64,000 nt of DNA from contig NC_091094.1 of NCBI RefSeq assembly GCF_024713975.1, positions 11,889,001 to 11,953,000 of the forward strand, in the 5' to 3' direction. The DNA comes from Paralichthys olivaceus. Taxonomy: Eukaryota > Chordata > Actinopteri > Pleuronectiformes > Paralichthyidae. Shown here one piece after another: positions 1 to 11,508 of this stretch (positions are counted from its first letter, which is position 1; every line of letters begins with the position of its first letter). A model generated the notes under the pieces. That model was given only the letters and a program-made list of their open reading frames with translations, was not told where the DNA came from and did not search any database. The translations under genes and the position numbers were made by a program.

Positions 1-429
1 CTGCTTGAAAATCAAAGATTAAAAAAAATCTACTCTATTCTGAAAATACAACTTGTTCGCTCTAGGATGTGATTTTTGAATAGTTTTATGTTTTTTTTAC
101 AAATAATTTGAAGTAAAATAAGTTTGTTCTTTCTCACTTTTCTATATTCAATGCATGGCTTAATAGACTCGACTGAGGTATTTCTTTGTTAAACAAATAC
201 ACATCAAGCTGCAGCCTTCCTCATGAGATATTTCTTTTGTTCTGACTTATGTGTGATACACTGTAGGTGGGGAGATAACAGCAGGGACAGTCTGACCTCA
301 TCATCATTTCTACCGAAGAAAACTACTTTTTTTCCTCCTCTTCTGTGGAGGGAACTTCCCAGCCTCCCCCCTCCCCCGGACTTTACTTTGGGAACCCCGG
401 AACCAGACTCTACCCTCCTGCTCCTGTCT

Positions 430-861
430 GCCGATGCCCGTCTCTCTCTGTCCCTCTCTCTCTCTCTTTATCTCTCTCTGTCTCTGTCTCTCTCCCTCCT
501 TCTTTTTCCCTCTCTCAAGTGGGTGAGCCTTTCTGGGCGGGGTCCTGTGTCTCACCCCTCCTACCCTCGCTCTGTCTTGAAACATGCTTTAATAGAGAAA
601 GTATGCAATGCATACTGCTCTGCTACAACCCCCCATTATACTGCAACTGGGGTATTCGTGACTGGACGTCTGGGGGGATCACACACATTTCCGATTAGAG
701 GAGGAAGGAGAGAGAGGGGAAGAGAAAGAGAGAGGGAGGGAGAGGGAGAGAGAGATTGTCTTTTCATTGCAGCCAATGAGACGGTGGATATAGAGAGATT
801 TTCAAAGTTGTGCAAAGTGAGTGAACTGAACTTCCAGGTGAAACTGCGAAAGCGACTCGAG
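430..861 (+). promoter_or_regulatory. hmga2: hmga2 promoter / 5' non-coding exon region
   Basis: A polypyrimidine tract (about 441-517, mostly TC repeats) is followed about 180 bases later by a polypurine tract (about 698-756, mostly GA repeats). A strong donor (CGAG|GTAAGT) follows at 861/862. The first coding exon starts with a good acceptor at 2776 and carries 5'UTR, so a spliced non-coding first exon ending at 861 fits. A TC-rich promoter tract is also described for mammalian HMGA2. The transcription start is not visible, so the left edge is a guess. Confidence 0.45.
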
Positions 862-1779
862 GTAAGTTGTGCAGCCACATTGTGCTGCGTTTGGCGCTGC
901 AGTGCATGAGCAGCATTACTCAACATGGAGCCTATAGCTTCGGTGCATGTATGTATGTAGTGTGTATATGTGTATGTTCGAGCTTCTGCACCTGCGTTGC
1001 TCGTCTTTGTCCTTCTCAAAGTTCATCCATGTGTGCGGACCTGCTCTCTCTCAAAACACATTTTCACATCGATTGCGCAAGTGATGGACGCAGTGGGAAG
1101 TGGTGAATAGTGTCCAGACCCCCTTTACGCTTTAAAACTCTCGGCGGTGGCCTCGACTGTTTTGCCGTCAACATGTGTCCAGTTGCCTCCAACCGAAGCG
1201 CGGAAGAGTCGGGTTCAGTGGCCCGCTCCAAGCGCGCATTACGCACCGTCCTCACAGGCTGTAAAAGACGTGTGTGTCTTCGGTTGCAATTGCCGCCCAT
1301 CTATACGTAGAAAGTACATTCAGTCCCGTAGCCGACTGGCAAACACAAGACTGGAGTCGAGCGGACAGTCCTGTGCTGCAGGAGGAGCCGGAGGAGGAGT
1401 GCGGGACGTTTGTTGTGTTGGTCCAAAAACACTTTGGAAGCGACGTCGTGCGTCTCGTTTGGCTTTAAATCGTAAAACGAGGACGCAGATTTGTCAGATT
1501 ACCGAGACTTCCTGCTCCAGCGAGGCCGTGTTTGATGGGCTGTGTTGGCAATTAGTGTTTGGCACATTCCTCTCAGAGCCGAGGCGTCATGGTGAACGGC
1601 CACCTCGGGACACAACGGAGAGAGAGGAGCCTCACACATCTGTCGTTCAAATTCTTCATCCAAAGTTAACGAGATGTCACTTTAAAAGAAGTTTCAATAG
1701 CAAAATGACAGAGGTTACATTGTTTACATTGGTGGAACTTTAGATCATACTGTTATGACTTCAGTGGAATGTTGAAGTA

Positions 1780-2280
1780 ACATTGAGCCATCTGATTCCA
1801 CCAACAAATATGAATCATTTATTATCAACTTGCTGATTAATTGATTAATCACCATTTTCCAGGCAAAATTACCAACTATTCCCTTGTGGGACATTCTCAA
1901 CTCTGAAGAATTGACTGTCTTTCTTTGTCTCATGTGAGAGTAAACTCGGTTTTTCTCCAGTTGTTCAGACAAAAGAAGCATTTTGAAGACATCACTTTTG
2001 GCATCTGAGGTGCATTTTTCTCCATTTTCTGAATTTTTTTCCATTACTATTTTCTAAAATCCTTTAGGGAACTTTTGACATATACAATCATCATATGTAA
2101 TTATAATCACGTATGAAATGTCAAAAAGTGCTGAAAATTGTCCAAAACCTGTTCTGTTTCCTGTCTCACAGAACTCATTAAAAGATGCAAATCTTTAAAA
2201 TGTAATTAATCAATCATCAGTTGCAAATTAATTCTGTGTCATTTGATTGGGCTAATCAATAAATTGTTGCAGCTCTTAAG
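1780..2280. repeat. Dispersed repeat in hmga2 intron 1
   Basis: AT-rich stretch ending in alternating ATTAAT/GATTAATC-type words and a GTTGCAGCTC-like end, a pattern I know from interspersed repeats in fish genomes. No coding potential is seen. The edges and family are uncertain. The rest of the 862-2776 intron shows nothing I can assign. Confidence 0.4.
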
Positions 2281-2872
2281 TGAACTTTAGTCTGCTAACT
2301 CACATTTCTCCACCAGTTGTCTTATTCTAGAGACTCTTTCCATGAAGATGTACTTGTACTAGTTTTATTGTCTCAGTGGGGTGTGTTTTACTCTAATACT
2401 GTAACTATGTAATAGATGTCACAGCATCAGCACACCTACCACATGCAGTGAGAAATACCTCACTGAGAGCAGATGGAAAAGCAACGCAGAGCGTGGATGC
2501 AGGTTTTGGATAGTAGATTAAGTTGTGAATATCTGTGCTACTTTTAGTCGCTGCACACCACTCTCATGTTTCCCTGCATCTGCCAGAGCCCCGTCTGTGT
2601 TCCGATGAACCAGGTGCCAAGGCTTATGTATGAGCAGTTCCCACGCTTGCTCTTGGAAAGGAGTCTTGCGTGGATCTGATGTATCAAGCACTCATTCAAA
2701 TTCACCACGCTAATTGTGCAAAAAGAAGAATATTTGAAGTGGCAGTGTTGAACTGATTTATTGTCATTTTTTCCAGCTCCTGATACTCAGCTCTTCTCCT
2801 CTTGAAGCCCTCGAGGCCGCTCCTCCAGGCTTTGATGCCCACACTCTTAAGAGCAGGTGGACAGACACAGGC

Positions 2873-5800
2873 ATGAGTGACAGTGGGACCAAAGAGCCGT
2901 CTCCCCCGCCGAGCACTGACCAGTCACCTCCTGATCCTCCGCGCAGGGGGAGGGGTCGGCCGAGGAAACAGCAGCAGGTAGGACTTCAGTCTCTAAAAGA
3001 TGAATCTGAGCACCTCTGAGTGACTAGTTGACTTAATGACTATGGCTGCTACTGTTTTATGTTTTTTTACTGGTTATGGCTTCAAATCCAATCTCTCTCT
3101 TTACAGGAGCCCGTTGGGCCCCCGACTCCAAAGCGACCGAGAGGGCGTCCGAAAGGCAGCAAGAACAAAGGCCCCAAAACTGCACCCAAGGTTCAACTGA
3201 CCAGTTTACCTGTGGCACTGAATATTTATTTCAACTTTAATTTTTCTACTGACAACAGAACATCTGTATTATATTGTAATACAACCAACACTGCAAGTCA
3301 ACATTTTAACGGTTAAAGTTCATATTTGAGGGGGGTCAAGTTGTTGTGCTGCCCCTGCTGGCAGCTTTCCATTCAGATCAGATGATTGGCTGAAGCTGCT
3401 CCTGCATTTACAACATGTTGAAGATGAACAGAATAACTATGTAGATCAACTGGTCTTTTTATACACGTGGAAAAACGACCATGCCAATCGTTTGTTTTGT
3501 TGGCAGAGACACAGAGGGGACTCACTGCGGGTGGTTTTGTAATCAGTAGCTCTCGAAGAACAAGTGACTGAACCTGCTAAACTTGTTGCTGTAACGTATT
3601 TCCTGTATGAATCTGCAATTACAAACGTTACTCACACAAATCCATTGTTTGAGTTTTCAGAATTGAGAAAACTGAACACAACAGAGGGATTAAAAAAAGC
3701 AAGCTATGCCACAAATATATGGACTTAAATATTGATGTATTATTGTTTTGCTGTTTAAATCATTTTACTGTGGCTGTGAGAATTCATCATTTATGATCAG
3801 ATAAGCAGAAGATAGAAGTTGATTCATATACAGGATCTTGAACATATTGATATATCAGAGGATGATTTGGAATGGAGACGTTTGTTTATGACATAAAACA
3901 GTAGTTCTGCTGCAGGACACGCAACCACGTGCTTGTAAATTCAAGTCTAAACATTTCCAAATAACTTAACTAACTAACAAACCACGTTTATCTCCTGTGA
4001 GGAATGTTCCCAGCTGACTTACAGAATCGATAGCTGTTTGTCTGGAGTTACAGTCTGAAAAGCTACCGTTAAATGAATGAATGGAAACTGTTTGATGATA
4101 TGATTGTTAAAATATGAATCTATATTTAACCAGTCATCCGTTCTCCCTCAGAAAGTAGATCCTGTTGGGGAGAGACGACCACGTGGGCGACCCAGGAAAT
4201 GGGTATGGAGCGATCACTGACACTTCCACACTGTACATCAACCCTAACTGTAGATATATTATATATGTCGGAGTGCTTCACTAATGTTCAATCCATTTCT
4301 CTCCACAGCCTCAGAAGGTAGTTCAAGAAGTACCTAAAGAGCAGCAGGTGAGGAAAATGAAATCTGGTGGTTTGGTTTGGTTTTTCCAATAATATTTTTT
4401 TGATTTATTTGAAATTATTGTTAAAAGGTCTGTGTTTAAAAGAAGCTTACGTTATTTTATCTTATTCTCTGTGATGTTTAGTGAAACACTTAACTTTAGG
4501 AGCCATGTTGAAATGAAGTTTATCACAAATGACTCCTGGTCTAAAAAAACTTTTCCACTTTTCATTCATTTAAATCCTTCACACTTTTTAAGGTTTTAAA
4601 TGATCTTTTAAATTGAGATCAGACTGAAGTCACGGTGACACTTTGTGACTGTTGACTGTTGCAGCCTTTATCTCAGTTCAACAGAAATCCCATTTTGTGT
4701 CACATTTACCTGTTGACTCAGATTATTACATGTATGACTTGTAAATGAAAGTTAGTCTCTTTTAACTCTTCGTGGACACCATGAGCTTGTGTTAAGTCCA
4801 CAGTTTATGTTCAGCATCATAAGCTACATTCAAAAGCCCTTTGTTCACATGATAGTGAGGCTGCAGCCAACAAACAGTGTCTTTCATGGTTCCAGCTGGA
4901 CCACTGCACACCCGGCTGCCACCGATGTGTGACAAAATAGTATTAGAAAAAGCTCCTAATGCATGGTGATATGATTTATTTCAGAATTACTTCAGAAGAA
5001 ACATAAGAAGAGAGAGAGAATGATAGTATACAGCCTTTTGTCACTATTTATGTTTTTTTTATATAATCTAGTGTAGATTAATGCAAAACCCTACTAGTCT
5101 GAATCTTTCTGGTATCTGCTTTCTCCAAAACGTCTCTGCTGTCAACAGAGAGAGACAAAGAAAAAGCATCTTTCCTTGGGTTATCAGGGTGGAGGCACAG
5201 TTTCCTCAGGAAAATCAAATAATCTGGATTTTAGGCATTAAGATTTTTTAAATATATCAAAATACTTCACACTGGGTCTTAAATATGTTAAAGAAGGTCT
5301 TAATTATGTAAACATTTAACATTACTTCCATCTAGATTTTTCAAGAGAATTTTTTTTGGTGGCATGCATAGTTTGTAGTCTACAAACACCACAGTCAGAA
5401 TTGATCTCAGTACACTCGGCTTGTCTGTATAGGAAAGACTTTGGACACCCCCTCTCTTGCTGTAGTTTGCAGGATAACATTGTGTTTTCGAGGGTTTATT
5501 CTCTTCTAGGCTTCATCACCTTATCTTCAATTATAGGAAGGTGTAAGTAATTCTCTGATATTCCTTAATATCTGTCTAAACTTTGGACTAATTTATTTTG
5601 GTCCAAAATTTAATTTAAATTGAACTTTTCGAAATCTGTAGAAACCGTGGGAGGACTCTGACCTCTGTATATATCCCTGGCCTTGTCTAACACACTGTCC
5701 CTGTTAAAATTTCAAACATATTTTAATTTTCTAGCTTGCATTTATTTACTCGATATAAATTTTTTCTGTTTGTATCCACAATAGACTTAGTACTTGTGAG

Positions 5801-7085
5801 TATGATTCCTCTTTTGAGACTGAGCACAGTATCAAACAAATACAGTGTAGACTTGCAAACATTGCTGTTGCTTTGGCATACTGACTGTAAATAACAAACA
5901 ACCAGTGCACACGTTCTTTGGGCTTTTATATAAACTGGCTTCATGAGGTTGTGACATATTCTTGGAAATACATACATTGTTGAATTCCTCAGCCACCTCC
6001 TATCATCCTTTTGTTACATCCAGCTTTGGTGTATATGTTCACACAGTGTTTCTCCGAAATTTTAGTTCTTTCAGGCGTCTTGTTCAAACATTGCACAACA
6101 TGTGTCACCAAGGCGGACCGGCTCTGTCGATGCCCCTCATCTGCCTTATCGCATCCTCCCCACAGAGCAGTTTGTCAAAGGGGTTGTGATGCTTCAAGAA
6201 CTGAAACTGTTGAGACAGACTCCCTCTCTCAGACACATGCACGCGAAGGGGAAGAATGAGTCAATGTAGAGAGGGGAAACCTGATCTAACTGTTCTCTTA
6301 CTCTGTCTTCTCGGTTTCCTGACATAACCGTCGTCTTCCTCACATTTCTACGACTGACAGCTGGATCTACTTCCCCGCACGCAATCACTCAATGAAATTC
6401 TTACACTCATTCTTGTATCCGCATGTGATTCATGACCTTGTGCATATTGACTCACTGTAACTGTAAGAGATCAGACAATAACAGAAAGAAAAGGTTTTGG
6501 TCCCTTTTTAAATGGAACTGGCACAAAATGCATAACAGACATGATGCAATAAAACCTGGTGAGACTTCTGAGATCTCTGGTAGTGATCTGCTAGTGGTAC
6601 CCAGGGTTTAACAAGCAGAAGCAGCCTTTAGTCATTATGCAGCACAGCACTGGATGATCTGCCCCGATCCAAAGCAGCTTTTAAATCCAGATCGAAAACT
6701 TTTATTCACTTTTACCAGTTTACAAAATCTAAAGTCATACCATCATTTTATTTTATTTTATGTATTTGATGCCTTTCACTTGTTTTTAAAACTCTATACA
6801 GATTTATCTTACCTCTTTTAATATTTTTATGTCTTTTTTCTGCCCTTTTACAATCTTATTTTTTTTCCAAACGGTGTATTTTAACTTTAAATCAATTTCT
6901 TTTATACTTGTCTCTGTGTAGTTTTTAATGTCCCTGTACAGCACCTTGAATAAACCTCTGTGTATGAGATATGCTTGATAAATAAAACTGCCTTGTTGTT
7001 GTTCCAGGGCCCTTCAGAGGATGCAGAGGAGGGCCCTTCGCAGCGCTCGTCATCTCAGGTTACGGCACAGAAGGAAGGGGAGTAG
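2873..7085 (+). CDS. hmga2: High mobility group AT-hook 2 (HMGA2)
   Basis: Architectural chromatin protein that binds the minor groove of AT-rich DNA in the nucleus. Five coding exons: 2873-2977 (exon starts 2777 with 5'UTR), 3107-3190, 4152-4202, 4309-4347, 7008-7085. All junctions are phase 0, giving 118 aa. Three AT-hooks are visible: RRGRGRPRK (about 24-32), [14 protein letters not shown] (about 43-56) and [10 protein letters not shown] (about 71-80). The W-PQKVVQ segment after hook 3 and the acidic/Ser tail (EDAEEGPSQ) mark HMGA2 rather than HMGA1. The start was chosen because MSDSGTKEP has an acidic/proline-rich leader of the usual length. An upstream ATG at 2835 opens a 13-codon frame that stops at the true start. 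The donor of the second coding exon (AAG|GTTCAA) is weak. The 3' region carries let-7 seed matches, as expected for this gene. Confidence 0.93.
4348..6589. other. hmga2 last large intron, no gene seen
   Basis: About 2.2 kb of intron between coding exons 4 and 5, upstream of the LINE-like fragment. It is AT-rich with no splice-supported exon on either strand. Short open frames around 5350-6390 have no family signature or codon bias and are treated as noise. Confidence 0.5.
6590..6998 (+). mobile_element. LINE (L2/Maui-like) 3' fragment
   Basis: The stretch near 6625-6710 resembles the degenerate C-terminal end of a fish L2-type LINE reading frame. It is followed by an AT-rich tail and the word set ACAGCACCTTGAATAAA...GATAAATAAAACTGCCTTG typical of such 3' ends. 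Only the 3' part is present, in the same orientation as hmga2. It ends about 10 bases before the acceptor of the last hmga2 coding exon. The family is assigned from memory of similar sequences, not by comparison. Confidence 0.45.
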
Positions 7086-7102
7086 ACAGGTCACCTCTCG
7101 AC

Positions 7103-7110
7103 CTACCTCA
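7103..7110 (+). promoter_or_regulatory. let-7 seed match in hmga2 3'UTR (site 1)
   Basis: CTACCTCA, a full 8-base let-7 seed complement, lies 18 bases after the hmga2 stop. let-7 repression of HMGA2 through multiple 3'UTR sites is well established in vertebrates. Confidence 0.65.
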
Positions 7111-7465
7111 AGGTTTGGCCTCAAACAAACAGGGGTACCATGTGACTCCTATCTGTGATGGGGATTCAGGAACACACACACATACACATACATATACACA
7201 ATCACACACAATCATTGCAGACAGTAGTTTCTTCTCAATAGGAGCAATCTACCCTGGATTTGTTGGTTTGGTGTTTTAACATTGAAGAATTTAATTGGAA
7301 AGGGCTTTTATTAATGTCTTATGTTGTAGTTCTCACATTTTGGGAAATACGCTTCACCATTCTGCAGGAAAACAAAACGTTTCTCAAACTAAGTGTACTT
7401 CCCAACTCGTTTGACTATTCCTTTTTAAGTATGCCTAGCTTTCCCGAGCCTCTCAGCCTGCATGC

Positions 7466-7505
7466 ATGTGTGTGTGTGTGTGTGTGTGTTTGTGTTTGTG
7501 TTTGT
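7466..7505. repeat. TG microsatellite in hmga2 3' region
   Basis: An uninterrupted run of TG followed by GTTTGTGTTTG variants. A related CA run lies at about 8218-8260. Confidence 0.9.
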
Positions 7506-8149
7506 GGAGAGAGGGTGACAGGTTTGCAGGCTAACAAGTGCGGGAGGGTTATGGAGAAAAAAAAGGAGCCAAACTGAACCTTTTTGTTAAAAACGTGTTT
7601 CTGACTGGAGCGCCTTGAATCCTTGTGTGAAATGGGAGCAAGGTGGTGACATTTTTGATAATGTTACAGTATGAACATGTGCGCTGAAGTCATTATTATA
7701 AAAGTAGATGTGAAAGGTTTTCATTCTGAAATTAAATGTCCAACTTTGGAGGGAGAAAATGTCAAAGTAAGCAAAGTATTCAGATCTTTAATAACCTCAG
7801 TGAAATGCATGTCTTTCCTCCCAACCAGCAGCTAATGTAAGAAAAGAGAAAATACCCAAAGTTTTAAATGGATATCTCATTTTTGAACAACCTTTCGTGT
7901 TTACTTGAGTCAACAGCAGTGTTGACGCATCATTTTACCACACTCAGGATTTCACTTTTACAGTGCTTATACACCATATTGAAAACCTCAGGTACAAAAC
8001 TATTCAGGAACATGTCGTCAGTCTACTCAGTAATAATTATTGTGCTGTGTTTGTTGTGCATTTCTGATCTGTATTTGACATTACCAGTATGCCTTGACAC
8101 AAAGACCTCGTTCAAACCTCAGTTACACTCAGTTTCTTAATATCTCATT

Positions 8150-8157
8150 CTACCTCA
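8150..8157 (+). promoter_or_regulatory. let-7 seed match in hmga2 3'UTR (site 2)
   Basis: A second CTACCTCA, about 1.07 kb after the stop codon. It counts only if the 3'UTR extends to the AATAAA at 11503. Confidence 0.5.
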
Positions 8158-8333
8158 GCAACACAAAATCACAGAGGATCTCCAGCATAGTCATTCTCCA
8201 TTCCCTCGGCAGTGACACACAAACACGCACACACACACACACAAACACACACACACAAGCTGGTTCATGTGCAGATACACCACATAGGCAGACAAAGGGT
8301 TTTCAGGGCTATACTCAAACATACACACAGGGA

Positions 8334-8442
8334 TAGGCCTGGGTGATATGGCCAAAAATGATATCAAGATAAAAAGTTTCATATGAGTCCATATTGATAA
8401 TTATCATGATAATCATTGATATTGTTTAATCACCCAGCCCTA
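8334..8442. mobile_element. Short hAT-like MITE
   Basis: A 109-bp element with inverted ends: TAGGCCTGGGTGATATGG on the left and the reverse complement TAGGGCTGGGTGATTAAA on the right. It has an AT-rich palindromic interior. The flanking 8-mers CACAGGGA and CATAGGCG match at 5 of 8 positions, which could be a decayed 8-bp hAT target duplication. Its ends resemble those of the larger element at 38389-39357. Confidence 0.6.
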
Positions 8443-8597
8443 CATAGGCGTTACACTGCAACAGGTGATTTTACTCTCCGTGTATAAATATAAAGCATCA
8501 GTGTCAATTCTTTTAAAAATGGTACTTTTAAAGATGGTGTGAGACTCGGTTTGGTCTCCTGGGAAATAAAATGCAGCCAATAGTTTACAACAACTTG

Positions 8598-8672
8598 ATG
8601 AAATACTTGTAGTTCTGTATGAAATACTTGTAGTTCTGTATGAAATACTTGTAGTTCTGTATGAAATACTTG
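8598..8672. repeat. 21-bp tandem repeat, 3.6 copies
   Basis: Three perfect 21-bp units (ATGAAATACTTGTAGTTCTG plus T) from 8598 to 8660, with a 12-base partial fourth. Identical copies suggest recent slippage. It lies in the probable hmga2 3'UTR. Confidence 0.9.
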
Positions 8673-9612
8673 CTTTTTTGTTTCTTTGTTTGTTTGTTTT
8701 CTGGGTCTGATACTCTGATATTTCAGTTTAACTACATCATGTATTCTCATACACTGTAACTTGTATGCGTGACACTCTATAATTCACGTGATTTGGAAGG
8801 AAGGGCAGGAAGTAAACCACGCTGACCTTGTATGAAAACAGCTTGAAATGAAAGGAATTCTGGGTAGTTAATCAATATTCAGTAATGCATCAGGAACCCT
8901 GTCTTTGAATGAATGACTTTTTACAAAAAAAAATGGACCCAAGTTGTACCTTACTTTCTAATCTGGCTATTAAAACAAGACCATAACTTTAGTTAAACAG
9001 CTACAACTGTGGTCAGTGTGACAGTGATTGTTTAATGCTAAATGCTAACATATGATTTTACAGGAGCAGATGTGTTTCAAACAGCTTTGGGTGCCATAGG
9101 CAAAGGGGACCTAGAGGGCCCTACACAATTGTCATTGCTGCGGACTAATGTTCTCAGCTGTTCTTAGGGGCCTCATGTCAGTGTGGGATCCCCGGAATAG
9201 TCTGCTTTGTGTACCCTGTTGCAACGCCCCTGTGCAATAGCACAAGTAGAATGTAATGCGCTAACAGCTACCAAAAGTCACTGGTCTTACTATAACAAGT
9301 GATGATGCAGCAGAAATAATATTGGATTGAAGATATGTCTTATTGCTTGTGTTTTATTGCTTATTAATTCAAAATATTTCTTATTAGTTCAATATTTCAT
9401 TTGTGGGTTTGTGGTATTTTTAAAGTTATTGCCTTGCTTTTAAAGGGGAGCTCACCCAATTAAGAGAGAACACAGTGGTATCCAAACATGCAAGTAGCAT
9501 ATTTTTTCAAGTTTTAACATATCTGCTTTTTAGATGTCTTGTCATGGCCCTAAAAAATAGAAATGTGTTCATGGTCACACTGATGTAAAACATTTAATTT
9601 AATTTGGGAAAA

Positions 9613-10062
9613 CCATTTACTGTCTATAAAGACAAAGGACGCATCTCCACTCCCCCCTACCTTCCCAAAATGAAGCCAAAGCTAAATCTATCCGGCGCAT
9701 TTAAAGCCTGAGTCAGCGCAGTAGTTATCAGGGAACGGAGCCGCTGTAGCTCATACACTCCCTTGACCATTCGTGAGTCAGTCTCAGCTGTCACCCAGTT
9801 TTTATAGCATCAAATAAAAAAATAAAACCAAACTTACTGGAAAAATGAACAAACATCTGTGTGGGAACAATCTAAAATGACAGCAACCATCCTTGAGATA
9901 AGGTTGTTCGATGTAAACTTTGACTTCTTAGTTTGGTCCATAGCCCACTGACATGAAGGAGAGTTTATGCCACACTCCAGGCAGCCACCAGGGGGCGATC
10001 GAGATGCTTTGGCTTCACTTTTGCTGAGTAGTCTGTCATCCATCTTTATATACAGTCTATGG
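9613..10062. mobile_element. Candidate inverted-terminal-repeat element, about 450 bp
   Basis: The left end (CCATTTACTGTCTATAAAGA) and the reverse complement of the right end (CCATAGACTGTATATAAAGA) match imperfectly. The right-end word TATATACAGTCTATGG recurs widely in fish genomes in my recollection. No coding potential, and the superfamily is unknown. It would sit inside the hmga2 3'UTR if the signal at 11503 is used. Confidence 0.45.
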
Positions 10063-10608
10063 AAAGAACCCACACTTAAAGGTGAACTAATTACAAAAAG
10101 TAGTACATTTAATGTGTATTGAATAGTAACAATTTAGTATAGCGACTGAACAACTAGTCATATATTAATACTGGTGTTGTGGAGATTTTTACATAGATAA
10201 CCAAATGTTTTTTAAAATTTTTTTAACAAAGAGGTCGACCAGCCTCTCGTCTGTTTTAAAAAAAAAAAGAAGTGATTGAGACTTTGTTGGTCAAATGCAA
10301 ACACTTCAACTTCATTAAATTGTGTCCAGTGTCATCATGGGAGGAGGTTATCCCGCATGGACAACATATCACTTACTAGTTATGACGTGACTTGAATATC
10401 ACCCTTCATTTACTGTAAATATTAAGTGTTTATTCACTAAAACTCACTTATGTTATCACTGATGATATGTTGTATCCCAATAATTGTATGTATTTCAGCA
10501 TTGTTTACTAAGTTGCTGCCAGAAGAACTCGGTTCAGTTACAGACTCTGTATGTTTTCTCGTTCAACTGCATTGACTTTACATTTTTTTTGTTTGTTTGC
10601 CCTCTGGA

Positions 10609-10615
10609 CTACCTC
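10609..10615 (+). promoter_or_regulatory. let-7 seed match in hmga2 3'UTR (site 3, 7-mer)
   Basis: CTACCTC followed by T, a 7-base match lacking the final A. Within the transcript only if the distal poly(A) signal is used. Confidence 0.35.
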
Positions 10616-10883
10616 TGAAAACAAACACGCCTGGGTCGTCTCTGAGGAAATGTTTCCATCAGAGCTGCAGGTGACGTGGATGAAATCTTGAACTAACTCT
10701 TAAACTAGTGCTGTCGTAGTCCACTTATCTCATCTCTCTACATTCATGTCACCATGTGAATGGAAGTCAGCCTGAAGGGTGCCTCTTCATTTGAATTACA
10801 GCTAAGTCAATGTCTGTTATTTTACACAAGCTGTGTTTGGATATTACAACAAAGTATTAGGGCCATTTACAGGGAAGATGTCT

Positions 10884-11190
10884 GAGAATAAAACCATAGC
10901 ATTATGAGAATAAAGTCATAGTATTAAAAGAATAAAGTCATAATAGTCATAAGAGGAATATCAAAAGATATTGACTTGTGTTTAAATGAGAAAAGAAATA
11001 ATGATAATGGGTATCAAGGAGTGGAACTCTGCCCAGCAACATCCTCACTTTTTTGCATTTGATTACAACTTAATTCTTGAAATATTGTGACTTTTTTTGT
11101 CTCATTAAATTTCAAGTTTTTTCTTGAATAATTATCCCTTTTTTCTCATTAACTTTGACTTTATTCTCGTAATATTATGACTTAATCACA
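10884..11190. repeat. Degenerate foldback of GAGAATAAAGTCATA words
   Basis: The left part holds repeated GAGAATAAAGTCATA/GTATTA words. The right part (about 11148-11185) holds their reverse complement (TGACTTTATTCTCGTAATATTATGAC). This gives an imperfect inverted repeat around a central spacer. Similar words are common in fish repeats. Confidence 0.5.
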
Positions 11191-11502
11191 AAATCTTTCT
11201 TCGAATTGGCTTTAATACTTTGTCGGTGGATATTTACACTCGATATAGGGACAATGTTTTATGTGATCTCACTGATAGTGATATAGTTACATACAGTACT
11301 TGATCCATTTTCAACTATTGAAGGTTGAAGTGTAACTTGAGAAATCATATTGTATTCCTTACTTTTAACATCAATTTTGTAGTAATATTATTGATGTGTC
11401 CTCATCCACTTCTTTAATTGAACTCACAAACCTGTGATATATATATTTTGTTATGATTCTTTACCATGTGATTTATGTTATTCTGCTTCTTTATCGCTTA
11501 CC

Positions 11503-11508
11503 AATAAA
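11503..11508 (+). terminator. hmga2: Probable distal poly(A) signal of hmga2
   Basis: AATAAA about 4.4 kb after the stop codon. The next gene, c3orf18, ends on the other strand at 12134, so the two are convergent. A long 3'UTR is normal for HMGA2. Nearer signals cannot be excluded. Confidence 0.4.

Noticed and set aside
223-909. 228-codon open frame over the TC/GA tracts
   Set aside because: Composition comes from the simple repeats; no family, and it overlaps the probable hmga2 promoter.
2873-7085. HMGA1 as identity of the first gene
   Set aside because: The W-PQKVVQ segment after hook 3 and the KQQQEP linker are HMGA2 features; HMGA1 has a KKLEKEEEEG-type end.
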